Positions 15,918 through 24,254 of a stretch of 37,267 nt of DNA are shown here, piece by piece (positions within the stretch are counted from its first letter, which is position 1; every line of letters begins with the position of its first letter). This DNA is from an uncultured Bacteroidales bacterium. Its GTDB lineage: Bacteria; Bacteroidota; Bacteroidia; Bacteroidales; GWA2-32-17. Made by a program: the position numbers and the translations under genes. Location of the stretch: NCBI GenBank assembly GCA_937960415.1, contig CALGPK010000028.1, positions 1 to 37,267 on the forward strand, given 5' to 3'. The notes under the pieces were generated by a model. It saw only the letters and a list, made by a program, of their open reading frames with translations. It was not told the origin of the DNA and ran no database searches.

Positions 15918-17846
15918 TTGAAACTGTCGATTGTAATAGTAAACTACAACGTTAAGTTTTTTTTGGCACAATGCCTCAATTCGGTTCAATTGTCATTAAA
16001 GTCGTTAAATAATGATGCAGAAGTTTTTGTAGTTGACAATCACTCGCTCGATGGCTCGGTTCAATTATTAAAAGACCAGTATCCCTGGGTAAAATTGATA
16101 GAAAACACCGAAAATGTTGGTTTTTCAAAGGCAAATAATCAGGCTATACGGTTAGCCCGAGGTGAGTATGTTTTGTTGTTAAATCCCGATACCGTTTTGG
16201 AACAAGACACTTTACAAAAGACTATTGAGTACATGGATGCCAATCCGCAGGTGGGTGGTTTGGGAGTTCGCATGATTGATGGTAAAGGGAATTATTTACC
16301 GGAGTCGAAACGTGGATTACCTACGCCCCGTGTGGCTTTTTTTAAAATATCGGGCTTGTCGAAGTTGTTCCCAAAATCGAGATATTTCAATCACTATCAT
16401 CTTGGCTATCTCAATGAAAAGGAGATAAGCGAAGTAGAAGTATTGTCGGGAGCATTTATGATGTTACGTAAGAGTGTACTCGACAAAATAGGATTACTCG
16501 ACGAAACATTTTTTATGTACGGCGAAGATGTGGATTTGTCGTATCGAATATTACAAGCGGGATATAAAAACGTATATTTTCCCGAAACCACTATCATTCA
16601 TTATAAAGGCGAAAGCACCAAAAAAAGTAGTATCAATTACGTCAGACTTTTTTATTCGGCTATGGCCATATTTGCCGAAAAGCATTTTAAAAACAAACAA
16701 GGTAAATTTTTTTCTTTTCTAATAACTTTTGCAATTTGGGTTAGGGCTACCATGGCTATTTTAAAACGAATGTATGTTCGTATAGCTCCATCAATTATTG
16801 ATTTTGCTGTTATCTTGGGTTGTTTTTATGCCGTTACATTAGCATGGCAACAAATTAAGTTTCATGGTGAAGCATCGTATCCTTTTGAATTTATAATGTG
16901 CGTGTTGCCCATGTATAGTTTACTGATGTTGTTTTCGTTGTACTATTCAGGTTTTTATTCGAGCAAGCCTCACTGGCGCGATTTATACAGAGGATTAGGC
17001 TTGGGCAGTTTGCTTATTTTGAGCATGTATGCTCTGCTGAGCGAAAATTTTCGTTACTCGAGGGCTATTGTTTTGTTCGGACTGGCAGTCATTGCAATTT
17101 TTTTGCCCCTTATTCGTCGTATTCTATCGGATCTGAAACTCATTCCTGTTGGCACACCAAAGAAAAAGAAAGCCATTGTAGTAGGTTCGACCGATGAATA
17201 CCATCGAATAGAGCAAGTGTTATCTAAAACAGGCGATTACGAACAGTTGTTAAAAGTATCGGAATCCCAAAACGACGTTCAGGATGTAGGAACGTTAAAC
17301 GACCTCGAAGAAATTGTCCAAATACATAAAATACACGAAATTATTTTTTCGTCGAAAGACTTAAGCCCCAAGCAAATTATAGAACTTATGACTCGAATGA
17401 GTGAGTGGCAGGTCGATTTTAAGATTGTGGGCGATGCGGTTATAGGCAGCAAAACAGTTTATACAGACGAACCAACGTTCGATATTTACATCAATTCAAT
17501 AGCTAAGCCGGTTAATAGACGCAATAAGCGAATATTTGATTTTTCTACAGCTTTACTTATGTTTGTTTGTGTTCCTGTTTTAATGCTCGTTACAAAAAAT
17601 AAACATCAATTTATAAAAAATGTATGGCAGGTTTTGATTGGCAAAAAAACATGGATTGGTTATGCACAGCCAGCTAAGCCCGATTTGCCTAAGTTAAAAC
17701 CATGTATAGTACCGGTGAGTTTTTCTATCAACGAAATGCATAAGCATGAAATGAATTTATTATATGCCAAAGATTTTAAAATGACTTTCGAAATTGCTTA
17801 TTTATTTAGAAATTTAAAACGGTTAAGCTCTAAACCTATAGTTTAA
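15918..17846 (+). CDS. GT2 glycosyltransferase fused to a degenerate sugar-phosphotransferase-like module
   Basis: Probably acts in polysaccharide assembly at the inner membrane. Of 642 residues, about 1-240 form a GT2 GT-A domain (IVIVNYNVKFFL; VVDNHSLDGSV; LLLNPDTVLEQD; EVEVLSGAFMMLRK; FFMYGEDVDLSYRI). Next come four membrane spans (about 290-410), a Rossmann-like segment (KKKAIVVGSTDEYHRIEQ, about 415-520), and a C-terminal stretch beginning RRNKRIFDFSTALLMF that resembles the start of a WbaP/PglC-type transferase but lacks the later catalytic residues. The start is TTG at 15918: an in-frame stop lies three codons upstream, and the first encoded residues already match the family N-terminus. 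Its end overlaps the convergent phosphatase gene by 11 bp. Confidence 0.85.
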   Translation: MKLSIVIVNYNVKFFLAQCLNSVQLSLKSLNNDAEVFVVDNHSLDGSVQLLKDQYPWVKLIENTENVGFSKANNQAIRLARGEYVLLLNPDTVLEQDTLQKTIEYMDANPQVGGLGVRMIDGKGNYLPESKRGLPTPRVAFFKISGLSKLFPKSRYFNHYHLGYLNEKEISEVEVLSGAFMMLRKSVLDKIGLLDETFFMYGEDVDLSYRILQAGYKNVYFPETTIIHYKGESTKKSSINYVRLFYSAMAIFAEKHFKNKQGKFFSFLITFAIWVRATMAILKRMYVRIAPSIIDFAVILGCFYAVTLAWQQIKFHGEASYPFEFIMCVLPMYSLLMLFSLYYSGFYSSKPHWRDLYRGLGLGSLLILSMYALLSENFRYSRAIVLFGLAVIAIFLPLIRRILSDLKLIPVGTPKKKKAIVVGSTDEYHRIEQVLSKTGDYEQLLKVSESQNDVQDVGTLNDLEEIVQIHKIHEIIFSSKDLSPKQIIELMTRMSEWQVDFKIVGDAVIGSKTVYTDEPTFDIYINSIAKPVNRRNKRIFDFSTALLMFVCVPVLMLVTKNKHQFIKNVWQVLIGKKTWIGYAQPAKPDLPKLKPCIVPVSFSINEMHKHEMNLLYAKDFKMTFEIAYLFRNLKRLSSKPIV

Positions 17847-19839
17847 TACCTACTACCAATATGTCGTCTGTTTGTTGTTCATTCCCTTTCCACGATTCAA
17901 AAAAGTCTTCGAGAATTTTACTTTGTTGACTAATCGGAAATTTCGATAGCGAGCGTAAATGTTCGGCAAATGAGTTAAACATGAGTTTTTGCTTTTTGCC
18001 GCCAAACTGATCCGGAAAACCGTCGGTAAATAAGTACATCATATCATCTTTGTGTAAATCAATCTGTTGGGTTATAAAATGAGGAGGGTTGTTTTCGAAA
18101 TAAAAGGTACCAATACAATAGTCGCTGTTGTTGTAGGTTTTCAGTTCGCCCGAACAATCAACAATTACAAATCGCATATTGGCAGTGGAGTATTCGAGTG
18201 TAAGGTTATGGGTATTTAATTTTAACAAAGCTATTTCCATACTGTCGTTGTTAAACAATTCTGATCCACTGGTTTTATAGGTATTCCAGTGTTTATTTAG
18301 CCAGTTCAGAATATCTGATGGTGAAGGTATATGCAGGTTGTTAATGGCTTGGTTCAAAAGGCTAAACCCCTTAATACTAACCATTGCACCGGCAAGCCCG
18401 TGCCCTGTACAATCGGCTATGGCAAAATACACAAATTCATTTTTTGGCTGAATCCATGCAAAATCGCCACTTACTATGTGTTTGGGCTGGTTAAAAATAA
18501 AGCTATCAGGAAAGTGTTGTTTAAAAAGACTTTCGAATGGCAAAATAGTTTGTTGTAGCGATGCTGCATAACGAAGGCTATCGGTTATTTGTTCGTTCGA
18601 TTTTTTGAGTTCGTGATTTAATTCATTTAATTGTTCTAATGCGGTGTTTAGTTGTTCTTTTTGCTGTTTAATTTCGTAGTATTGTTGTTTAAGGAGTTTA
18701 GCGTTTTTATGACGAGTTCTGATAAGCACAATAAGAAGAATAATAATAATAAAAAGTAAAGTCGATCCTGCAAGCAAAAAGTTAAGTTCGCGGGTTCGCT
18801 GTTCTTCTTTTATTCGAAGCTGTTCTATTTCTCTTTCTTTCGATTTAATATCGAATCGGAGTTGCATACGTGCTATTTGTTGTGCTACATCGGTATTATA
18901 CAAAGTATCAGTTAAAACAACATATTGCGATAAATATTGATAGGCATCTTTATAAAATTCAAGTTTTTCGTTGGTGTATGCAAGATTGTAATAGCATTTT
19001 TTTTGATCTTTAACAAATTCAATTGAATCGGCAATTTGTAATGCTTTGGAGTAATAATTCAATGCGTCGCGATATTTTTTTTGTATTTTTGACAAATCGC
19101 CAAGTTTCGAATATACCATGACTTGAAACGACAAAACACCGAGTTGTTTGGCTAGTTCGAGTGCACGATTGTAAAGAACAAAGGCTTGGTAGTAATTTTC
19201 TTTTTTAGTGCTAACCGATGCTATCCCCATAAGACTATAAAACATGCCTTCTTTGTTTTTCAACTCTTCTTCGATAAGTAAACTACGCTTGTAGCAACGG
19301 TAAGCATCGTTAACATTATCGAGTGCTTCATAAATCAATCCCAATCGATATAGGTTGTTTATAGTTTGATTTTTAGAATTAATTTTTTCGCTGTATTTGA
19401 GCGATTCTTTATAATATTCAATGGCTTTGGTGTACTTGCCTTGTGCATAAGCAACGTTGCCCATATAGCTATATGTTTCCGATAATAAATAATAGTCTTT
19501 TAAAAATTTAGCACGCTCAAAAGCTTTGGAATGATAATCGATAGCTGTGAGAAATTCGCCAATATCGCATTTTATGGAACCTAGCAAATTATACGCTTTA
19601 GCCATTCCCTGAATATAATTCGATTGTTCGGCATAAAATAGTGCTTTAGTGGCCAACTCAAATGACAGTCGGGGGTAATTCCCTCTTATTGCTTTTGATT
19701 TGTTAATGAGCAATTCGCATCGCTGTGAATCACTTTTTAATATCATATATTGCGTAACAATGCTATCGGGAATTGCAATATTCGAATAAAGTTGAAAAAT
19801 TGTTAGAACAATTGCACTAAAAAACATGATTAGCTTCAT
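17836..19839 (-). CDS. TPR protein with membrane anchor and SpoIIE-type PP2C phosphatase domain
   Basis: Predicted signalling phosphatase, 667 residues. A signal peptide (MKLIMFFSAIVLTIFQLYSNIA) leads to about seven tetratricopeptide repeats facing the periplasm (about 40-320), a coiled segment, one membrane span (LNFLLAGSTLLFIIIILLIVLI, about 350-372), a cytoplasmic coiled coil with repeated EQLN/EL, and a C-terminal SpoIIE/PP2C domain (about 460-667). Metal-binding signatures are visible: SGDFAW, AIADCTGHGLAGAMVS, MYLFTDGFPDQFGG and TDDILVVGIKL. Such proteins usually dephosphorylate anti-sigma antagonists (STAS proteins). No partner gene lies nearby. It overlaps the glycosyltransferase tail to tail by 11 bp. 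Confidence 0.9.
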   Translation of the reverse strand: MKLIMFFSAIVLTIFQLYSNIAIPDSIVTQYMILKSDSQRCELLINKSKAIRGNYPRLSFELATKALFYAEQSNYIQGMAKAYNLLGSIKCDIGEFLTAIDYHSKAFERAKFLKDYYLLSETYSYMGNVAYAQGKYTKAIEYYKESLKYSEKINSKNQTINNLYRLGLIYEALDNVNDAYRCYKRSLLIEEELKNKEGMFYSLMGIASVSTKKENYYQAFVLYNRALELAKQLGVLSFQVMVYSKLGDLSKIQKKYRDALNYYSKALQIADSIEFVKDQKKCYYNLAYTNEKLEFYKDAYQYLSQYVVLTDTLYNTDVAQQIARMQLRFDIKSKEREIEQLRIKEEQRTRELNFLLAGSTLLFIIIILLIVLIRTRHKNAKLLKQQYYEIKQQKEQLNTALEQLNELNHELKKSNEQITDSLRYAASLQQTILPFESLFKQHFPDSFIFNQPKHIVSGDFAWIQPKNEFVYFAIADCTGHGLAGAMVSIKGFSLLNQAINNLHIPSPSDILNWLNKHWNTYKTSGSELFNNDSMEIALLKLNTHNLTLEYSTANMRFVIVDCSGELKTYNNSDYCIGTFYFENNPPHFITQQIDLHKDDMMYLFTDGFPDQFGGKKQKLMFNSFAEHLRSLSKFPISQQSKILEDFFESWKGNEQQTDDILVVGIKL

Positions 19840-19857
19840 AATTTTAAAGCTTTTTTA

Positions 19858-19865
19858 CAAAATTA
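19858..19865 (-). promoter_or_regulatory. -7 promoter element of the TPR-SpoIIE gene
   Basis: TAATTTTG on the minus strand, exact TAnnTTTG match 18 bp before the ATG. No TTG is seen at the ideal spacing. Confidence 0.42.
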
Positions 19866-19982
19866 AACATTCTTTCAATTGCCTTGCTTTAATTTGTTCA
19901 TAAGTTCTAAAAATTGTTTATAAAATAGTCTTCAAAAAATCTTAAAGTTTTACTTTTTTTGTAGGCATAAAATGTTAAGCTT

Positions 19983-20798
19983 ATGAAATACGGTTTTCAA
20001 ATCATTTTTAGTGTATTATTTTCAGTTGTTTATGGTTTAAATCCGGTAAAAGAATATAAGGTAAAACCATCCGATTTTGGATTGGCATACGAAGAAATAA
20101 AAATACCAACATCAGATGGCTTAAAACTAAACGCATGGTATTTTCCTGCCAGTCAAACCTCTTACAAAATTATGGTTTTAAGCGACGATGGCAATGGCAA
20201 TATGAGCGATTTGCTAGAGCATGTTAGTGTGTTTTTGTCGTTGGGCTATCATGTTTTGACTTACGATTACAGAGGCTATGGCGCCAGTAGCGATTTCGAA
20301 ATAAAAAACAACTTTTATATCTATGCTCAGTTTTTGAAGGATATCAACGCCGTTATCGATTATTTGAAAAAAGAGCGCACCAGTATCCCCAAAATACATT
20401 TATTTGGAATAGGTATAGGAGCAGGCTTGTCTATTGCTGTAGCAGCTAATAGAGGCTTGGGGATTGTTATAGCCGATTCGCCTTATACTACTCTTGAACT
20501 TGCCAAACAACGAATTAAAGAAGCTACCGGTCAGGAAATGCTTTTGCCACTTGGCTACAATAAAAACGAAATCGAACCCAAATATGCCCTCGAAACCAAA
20601 GGAGCACAACTAAATGGAATATTGTTTATTGTTGGCGAAAAAGATAATGTTTATACCGTTAAAGACATTAAAGAATTGGCCAAAATACGTAGTAATGTTA
20701 GCACCGTGTATGTAGTAAAAAATGCAGGTTACGGAGAAAGCAATTATGCTGCTAATAAAGAGAAATACCTCGAAGAAATCAAAAAATTTTTAAAATAA
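19983..20798 (+). CDS. Alpha/beta-hydrolase-fold protein lacking catalytic residues
   Basis: A 271-residue protein of the FrsA/YqkD/BEM46-like hydrolase fold with a probable signal peptide (MKYGFQIIFSVLFSVVYG). The fold markers are present: DGLKLNAWYFPA, YHVLTYDYRGYGASSD (90-104), KIHLFGIGIGAG (137-148) and FIVGEKDNVY (216-224). The nucleophile elbow, normally GxSxG, reads G142-I-G144-I-G146, so the serine is replaced by glycine. The histidine expected after NAG (residues 247-249) is Tyr250. Only the acid, Asp221, remains. It is therefore probably a pseudoenzyme that binds rather than hydrolyses. It ends 4 bp from the convergent cdd gene. Confidence 0.82.
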   Translation: MKYGFQIIFSVLFSVVYGLNPVKEYKVKPSDFGLAYEEIKIPTSDGLKLNAWYFPASQTSYKIMVLSDDGNGNMSDLLEHVSVFLSLGYHVLTYDYRGYGASSDFEIKNNFYIYAQFLKDINAVIDYLKKERTSIPKIHLFGIGIGAGLSIAVAANRGLGIVIADSPYTTLELAKQRIKEATGQEMLLPLGYNKNEIEPKYALETKGAQLNGILFIVGEKDNVYTVKDIKELAKIRSNVSTVYVVKNAGYGESNYAANKEKYLEEIKKFLK

Positions 20799-20802
20799 AG
20801 GT

Positions 20803-21285
20803 TTAAATCAGAAAACTTTTGCTGAAATGTAAAGGTAGCAGCAACGAAGCATCGTGAATAATGTAAATTTTGTTGCTACCAACTAAGATTAATTCGATAG
20901 GTTCTTTTTGGCGGAATTGGCTTTCTAAAATAACCTGACGACAGCCGCCACACGGGGTTACTGGTTCTATGGTAGCGGCATCTTTCGACGAAGCAAAAAT
21001 GGCAATGGTTTTTATTTTAGTGGTAGGGTATTGGGCATTGGCATAAAAAAGAGCAACTCTCTCAGCACATAATCCTGAAGGATAGGCTGCGTTTTCCTGA
21101 TTATTGCCGGTAATGATATGACCATTTTCGAGCAATATAGCTGCACCTACATAAAAATCAGAATAAGGCGCATATGCATTTTTAGATGCTTCTTCGGCTT
21201 TCACTATTAGATCGCGATATACGAAAGGAAGTTCGTTTTTATGATGATATTCGCTAAAACGAAATGAAAATTCTTTATGATTCAC
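20803..21285 (-). CDS. cdd: Cytidine deaminase
   Basis: Deaminates cytidine and deoxycytidine to uridine forms in pyrimidine salvage. The 160 residues match the tetrameric type. The zinc site is intact: CAE (Cys73, Glu75, in GLCAERVALF) and PCGGCRQ (Cys112, Cys115). The substrate loop YAPYSDFYVGAAI (38-50) and ENAAYPSG are typical. The start is GTG at 21285, because a stop codon lies five codons upstream in frame and no internal ATG precedes the catalytic core. It is divergent from dnaG with overlapping promoter regions. Confidence 0.96.
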   Translation of the reverse strand: MNHKEFSFRFSEYHHKNELPFVYRDLIVKAEEASKNAYAPYSDFYVGAAILLENGHIITGNNQENAAYPSGLCAERVALFYANAQYPTTKIKTIAIFASSKDAATIEPVTPCGGCRQVILESQFRQKEPIELILVGSNKIYIIHDASLLLPLHFSKSFLI

Positions 21286-21305
21286 GTTATTTGAATTTAA
21301 CTACA

Positions 21306-21313
21306 CAAAGATA
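21306..21313 (-). promoter_or_regulatory. -7 promoter element of cdd
   Basis: TATCTTTG on the minus strand matches TAnnTTTG, 20 bp before the GTG start. It faces the dnaG promoter box 31 bp away. Confidence 0.48.
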
Positions 21314-21344
21314 AAGGATAAATAAATATAACATACTTTTATGC

Positions 21345-21352
21345 TAATTTTG
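21345..21352 (+). promoter_or_regulatory. -7 promoter element of dnaG
   Basis: TAATTTTG matches TAnnTTTG, 19 bp before the dnaG ATG. The -33 region shows no clear TTG. Confidence 0.45.
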
Positions 21353-21371
21353 TATAAGGATTTTTAGTATT

Positions 21372-23339
21372 ATGATCGACAAAGTTACACAGCAACGCAT
21401 TATCGATATAGCGCAAATTGTAGAAGTAATTAGTGAATTTGTCCCTTTAAAAAAGCGTGGTTCGAATTATGTCGGCTTATGTCCTTTTCATAAGGAAAAA
21501 ACACCATCGTTTCATGTTTCAGAGAGCAAAGGAATATACAAATGTTTTGGATGTGGAAAGTCTGGAAACGTTGTAAATTTTTTAATGGATTATGAGAAAT
21601 TATCATATATTGATGCGCTTCGATGGCTGGCTACAAAATATCGAATCGAAATAAAAGAAATACCTCTAACTGAAGAAGAGATACAACGAAAAAACGAGCG
21701 TGAAAGTCTTTTAATTGCCAATAAGTTTGCACACGACTTTTTTATACAACAATTAAACCACACCGACGAAGGAAAGTCGGTTGGTTTAAATTACCTCGAA
21801 CAGCGGGGCATTCGAAAAGATATTATTCAAACGTTCGGGCTGGGATATTGCCCATCAAATCATACAGCTTTTTTCGACGCAGCAACTAAAAAAGGATTTA
21901 AAGCCGAAGTTTTACAAAAAGCCGGACTGGTAAATAAAGGCAATTACGACAATTTTACATCACGCATTGTTTTCCCAATATACAATCTAAGTGGCAATGT
22001 TGTAGGCTTTAGTGGTCGACGTATCTCAAACGATGAGAGTATTGCAAAATATTACAATACACCCGAAACCGAGCTTTTTCAAAAAGGGCATTTGTTATAC
22101 GGACTTTTTCAGGCAAAGCGTGCTATAACCGAAAACGATCAATGCTATCTGGTAGAGGGCAATCTGGATGTTTTGGCGATGCATCAGATGAATGTAATTA
22201 ATACGGTTGCGTCGTTAGGCACATCGTTAACGCTTGATCAAATAGCACTCATTAAACGTTTTACAAAAAATGTAGTAGTACTGTACGACTCCGACAAAGC
22301 AGGAATTAACGCAGCCATGCGAGGTATAGATTTACTTCTGCAAGAAGGTATGAATGTAAAAATTGTACTTCTCCCCGAAAAACACGATCCCGACTCATTT
22401 AGTAAAACAATTACTCAACAAGAATTTATCCAGTATCTTAAAAAAAATGAACAAGATTTTATCGTCTTCAAGTTGCGTGTTTTTTTATCTGACGCCAAAA
22501 ACGATCCCGTAAAAAGAGCTCAAGCATACAAAAATATAGCACAAACCATATCACTGCTACCCGATAAGGTTTTTAGAGCCGTTTATGTTAAAGAGGCTTC
22601 TAAACTGTTAAATATAGAAGAGCAAACTATTCACGACGAGGTAAATACATTGCTTGTGAAAAGACTAGCTCAAAAGCCTATACAACAAAAAATTGAAATA
22701 CGCACAACATCCTCAACTCCTACGTTACCGGCATATATCGATGATTTTTATGTAGAGGAAATGGAGAAAGAAATTTTGAGGATACTCTTATCGTACGGAA
22801 ACAATATTTTTTATCAGGAATACGACGAAACAACCGAAACGGTTGTCAAATCGATCAGTGTTGCCGAAGCCATTATTAACGACTTGTTGAATGACGATCT
22901 GGAATTTAAAAATTTAGTTTATAAACAAGTATTTCAAATTATTCAACAACAACTTGCCGAGTATCATTATATCGACGAAAAAAGTCTTATTTATCACGAA
23001 AATCAACAGGTGAGCGAAATCGTTATCGATTTGCTCAGTATACCGTATTATCAAGGCAAACGACAAGGCAAAAGCGATGAGCTATCGAACTACTTTAAAC
23101 GAATCGGTATTTATGTAAAAAATGAAAACGATCTGCTACACGAAATTGTCCGTCAGTTATTGCTCCGATACAAACACAAAGTGCTTGAAATTGCCATTCG
23201 CGAATCGCAAAAGAAAATTCAAATGGCACAAGATTCATCCATCGAAGATAGCTATATTGACGAAGAACTGAAAAGAATTCACGACTTAACACAGATTATT
23301 CAATCTATAGCCGGACACTTAAATTTGGTTGTGCGTTAA
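21372..23339 (+). CDS. dnaG: DNA primase
   Basis: Makes the RNA primers for chromosome replication. The 655 residues hold an N-terminal zinc-binding domain with Cys37, His40, Cys58 and Cys61 (CPFH ... KCFGCGKSGN), the primase core, and a Toprim domain with the acidic residues in LVEGNLDVLAMHQ (about 262) and VVLYDSDKAGINAA (about 306). In most DnaG proteins these read EGYxDV and DGDxAG. The Asn and Ser replacements leave the metal-binding Glu and Asp residues in place. The C-terminal part (about 430-655) would be the DnaB-helicase interaction region. The stop overlaps the convergent cysQ stop by 4 bp. Confidence 0.96.
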   Translation: MIDKVTQQRIIDIAQIVEVISEFVPLKKRGSNYVGLCPFHKEKTPSFHVSESKGIYKCFGCGKSGNVVNFLMDYEKLSYIDALRWLATKYRIEIKEIPLTEEEIQRKNERESLLIANKFAHDFFIQQLNHTDEGKSVGLNYLEQRGIRKDIIQTFGLGYCPSNHTAFFDAATKKGFKAEVLQKAGLVNKGNYDNFTSRIVFPIYNLSGNVVGFSGRRISNDESIAKYYNTPETELFQKGHLLYGLFQAKRAITENDQCYLVEGNLDVLAMHQMNVINTVASLGTSLTLDQIALIKRFTKNVVVLYDSDKAGINAAMRGIDLLLQEGMNVKIVLLPEKHDPDSFSKTITQQEFIQYLKKNEQDFIVFKLRVFLSDAKNDPVKRAQAYKNIAQTISLLPDKVFRAVYVKEASKLLNIEEQTIHDEVNTLLVKRLAQKPIQQKIEIRTTSSTPTLPAYIDDFYVEEMEKEILRILLSYGNNIFYQEYDETTETVVKSISVAEAIINDLLNDDLEFKNLVYKQVFQIIQQQLAEYHYIDEKSLIYHENQQVSEIVIDLLSIPYYQGKRQGKSDELSNYFKRIGIYVKNENDLLHEIVRQLLLRYKHKVLEIAIRESQKKIQMAQDSSIEDSYIDEELKRIHDLTQIIQSIAGHLNLVVR

Positions 23340-24130
23340 TCCCAATGTATATTTTTTCTTATTGCAACGAAATCAGGATTAATTAAATTTTTTTTACCAT
23401 AATAAATAGGCTCAAGTGTTTGTGCATTGTACAGCTCAGCATCAGTGTATAAAAGCAACGCATGACCTGCTGCAGTGTCCCATTCCATAGTTTTGCCAAA
23501 TCGTGGATAGATATCGGCCATGCCTTCGGCTATTAAACACAATTTTAATGAACTGCCTGCATAAACGACTTCAGTTTGTTTGTGTGTTACTTGCATGATT
23601 TTAATAAATGCTTCTGTTTCCTTATTTAAGTGACTTCGACTGGCTACAATTCGAATAGATTGGCTCTTGTTTTTGCAAAGAGGTAAAGATTCTAATGTTT
23701 CTAATAGAATGTTGTGGTTATGTACTTTTACTTTCATAGCAAGAGTTTCTGGCGATGCAAAATACAGTAACCCTTTAGCGGGAACGTATACAACTCCTAA
23801 TGTGGTTTTTCTGTTCTTAATTAAGGCTATATTGACTGAAAACTCACCATTTTTATTGATAAATTCTTTTGTACCATCAAGTGGATCAACAATCCAAAAA
23901 ATGTCCGGAATGTTTAAATAGCAAGAATAACTTTCTTCGCTAATAATGGGTATATTGCTTTGTTCTAATAGCTCATATATTGTTTTATTGGCAATTAAAT
24001 CGGCTTGAGTTACAGGACTTAGGTCTTTTTTTAATCGTATGTTTATTTCCTGCTCGTATAATTGCATGATTTCTTTACCAGCCAATATGGCAGCTTTAAT
24101 AGCTATATTTAATAATTCGGTATCTCTCAT
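23336..24130 (-). CDS. cysQ: 3'(2'),5'-bisphosphate nucleotidase
   Basis: Inositol-monophosphatase-fold enzyme that removes the 3' phosphate from PAP (and possibly PAPS), clearing the by-product of PAPS use. The 264 residues are typical. Metal-binding motifs: EES (65-67), VDPLDGTKEFI (81-91) and the C-terminal WDTAAGHALL (about 218-227). It complements the sulfate-activation operon 13 kb away, which makes PAPS, though the two are not linked. A -7 box lies 7 bp upstream of the ATG. A general inositol phosphatase is the alternative; the KDLSPVTQADL and DGTKEF context favours CysQ. Confidence 0.9.
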   Translation of the reverse strand: MRDTELLNIAIKAAILAGKEIMQLYEQEINIRLKKDLSPVTQADLIANKTIYELLEQSNIPIISEESYSCYLNIPDIFWIVDPLDGTKEFINKNGEFSVNIALIKNRKTTLGVVYVPAKGLLYFASPETLAMKVKVHNHNILLETLESLPLCKNKSQSIRIVASRSHLNKETEAFIKIMQVTHKQTEVVYAGSSLKLCLIAEGMADIYPRFGKTMEWDTAAGHALLLYTDAELYNAQTLEPIYYGKKNLINPDFVAIRKNIHWD

Positions 24131-24137
24131 AAAGCGA

Positions 24138-24145
24138 CAAAAGTA
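24138..24145 (-). promoter_or_regulatory. -7 promoter element of cysQ
   Basis: TACTTTTG on the minus strand, exact TAnnTTTG match 7 bp before the ATG, predicting a leader of only about 4 nt. Confidence 0.5.
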
Positions 24146-24180
24146 ATTTAAATTTCATTAAAAAAACACTATTTGAATTT

Positions 24181-24201
24181 TTTGTAAAAAAATTTTACAA
24201 A
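24181..24201. promoter_or_regulatory. Perfect palindrome between the cysQ and T9SS-cargo promoters
   Basis: Arms TTTGTAAAA (24181-24189) and TTTTACAAA (24193-24201) flank AAA. It ends 3 bp before the TTG of the rightward promoter and is centred about 48 bp upstream of that start. It is AT-rich, so chance occurrence is possible. Confidence 0.32.
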
Positions 24202-24204
24202 CTA

Positions 24205-24235
24205 TTGTTAGTTTAAATTAAAAAATTTATTTTTG
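24205..24235 (+). promoter_or_regulatory. Promoter of the T9SS cargo gene (TTG-N20-TAnnTTTG)
   Basis: TTG (24205-24207), exactly 20 bp, then TATTTTTG (24228-24235): a complete consensus promoter 19 bp before the first ATG. Confidence 0.75.
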
Positions 24236-24254
24236 TGTCAAACTAACCAAAAAA

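Noticed and set aside
15908-15955. ATG-initiated 15-codon frame just upstream of the GT2 fusion, suggesting a frameshifted start
   Set aside because: The GT2 N-terminus is complete from the TTG at 15918, so no frameshift is needed. The short frame is out of phase and unrelated.
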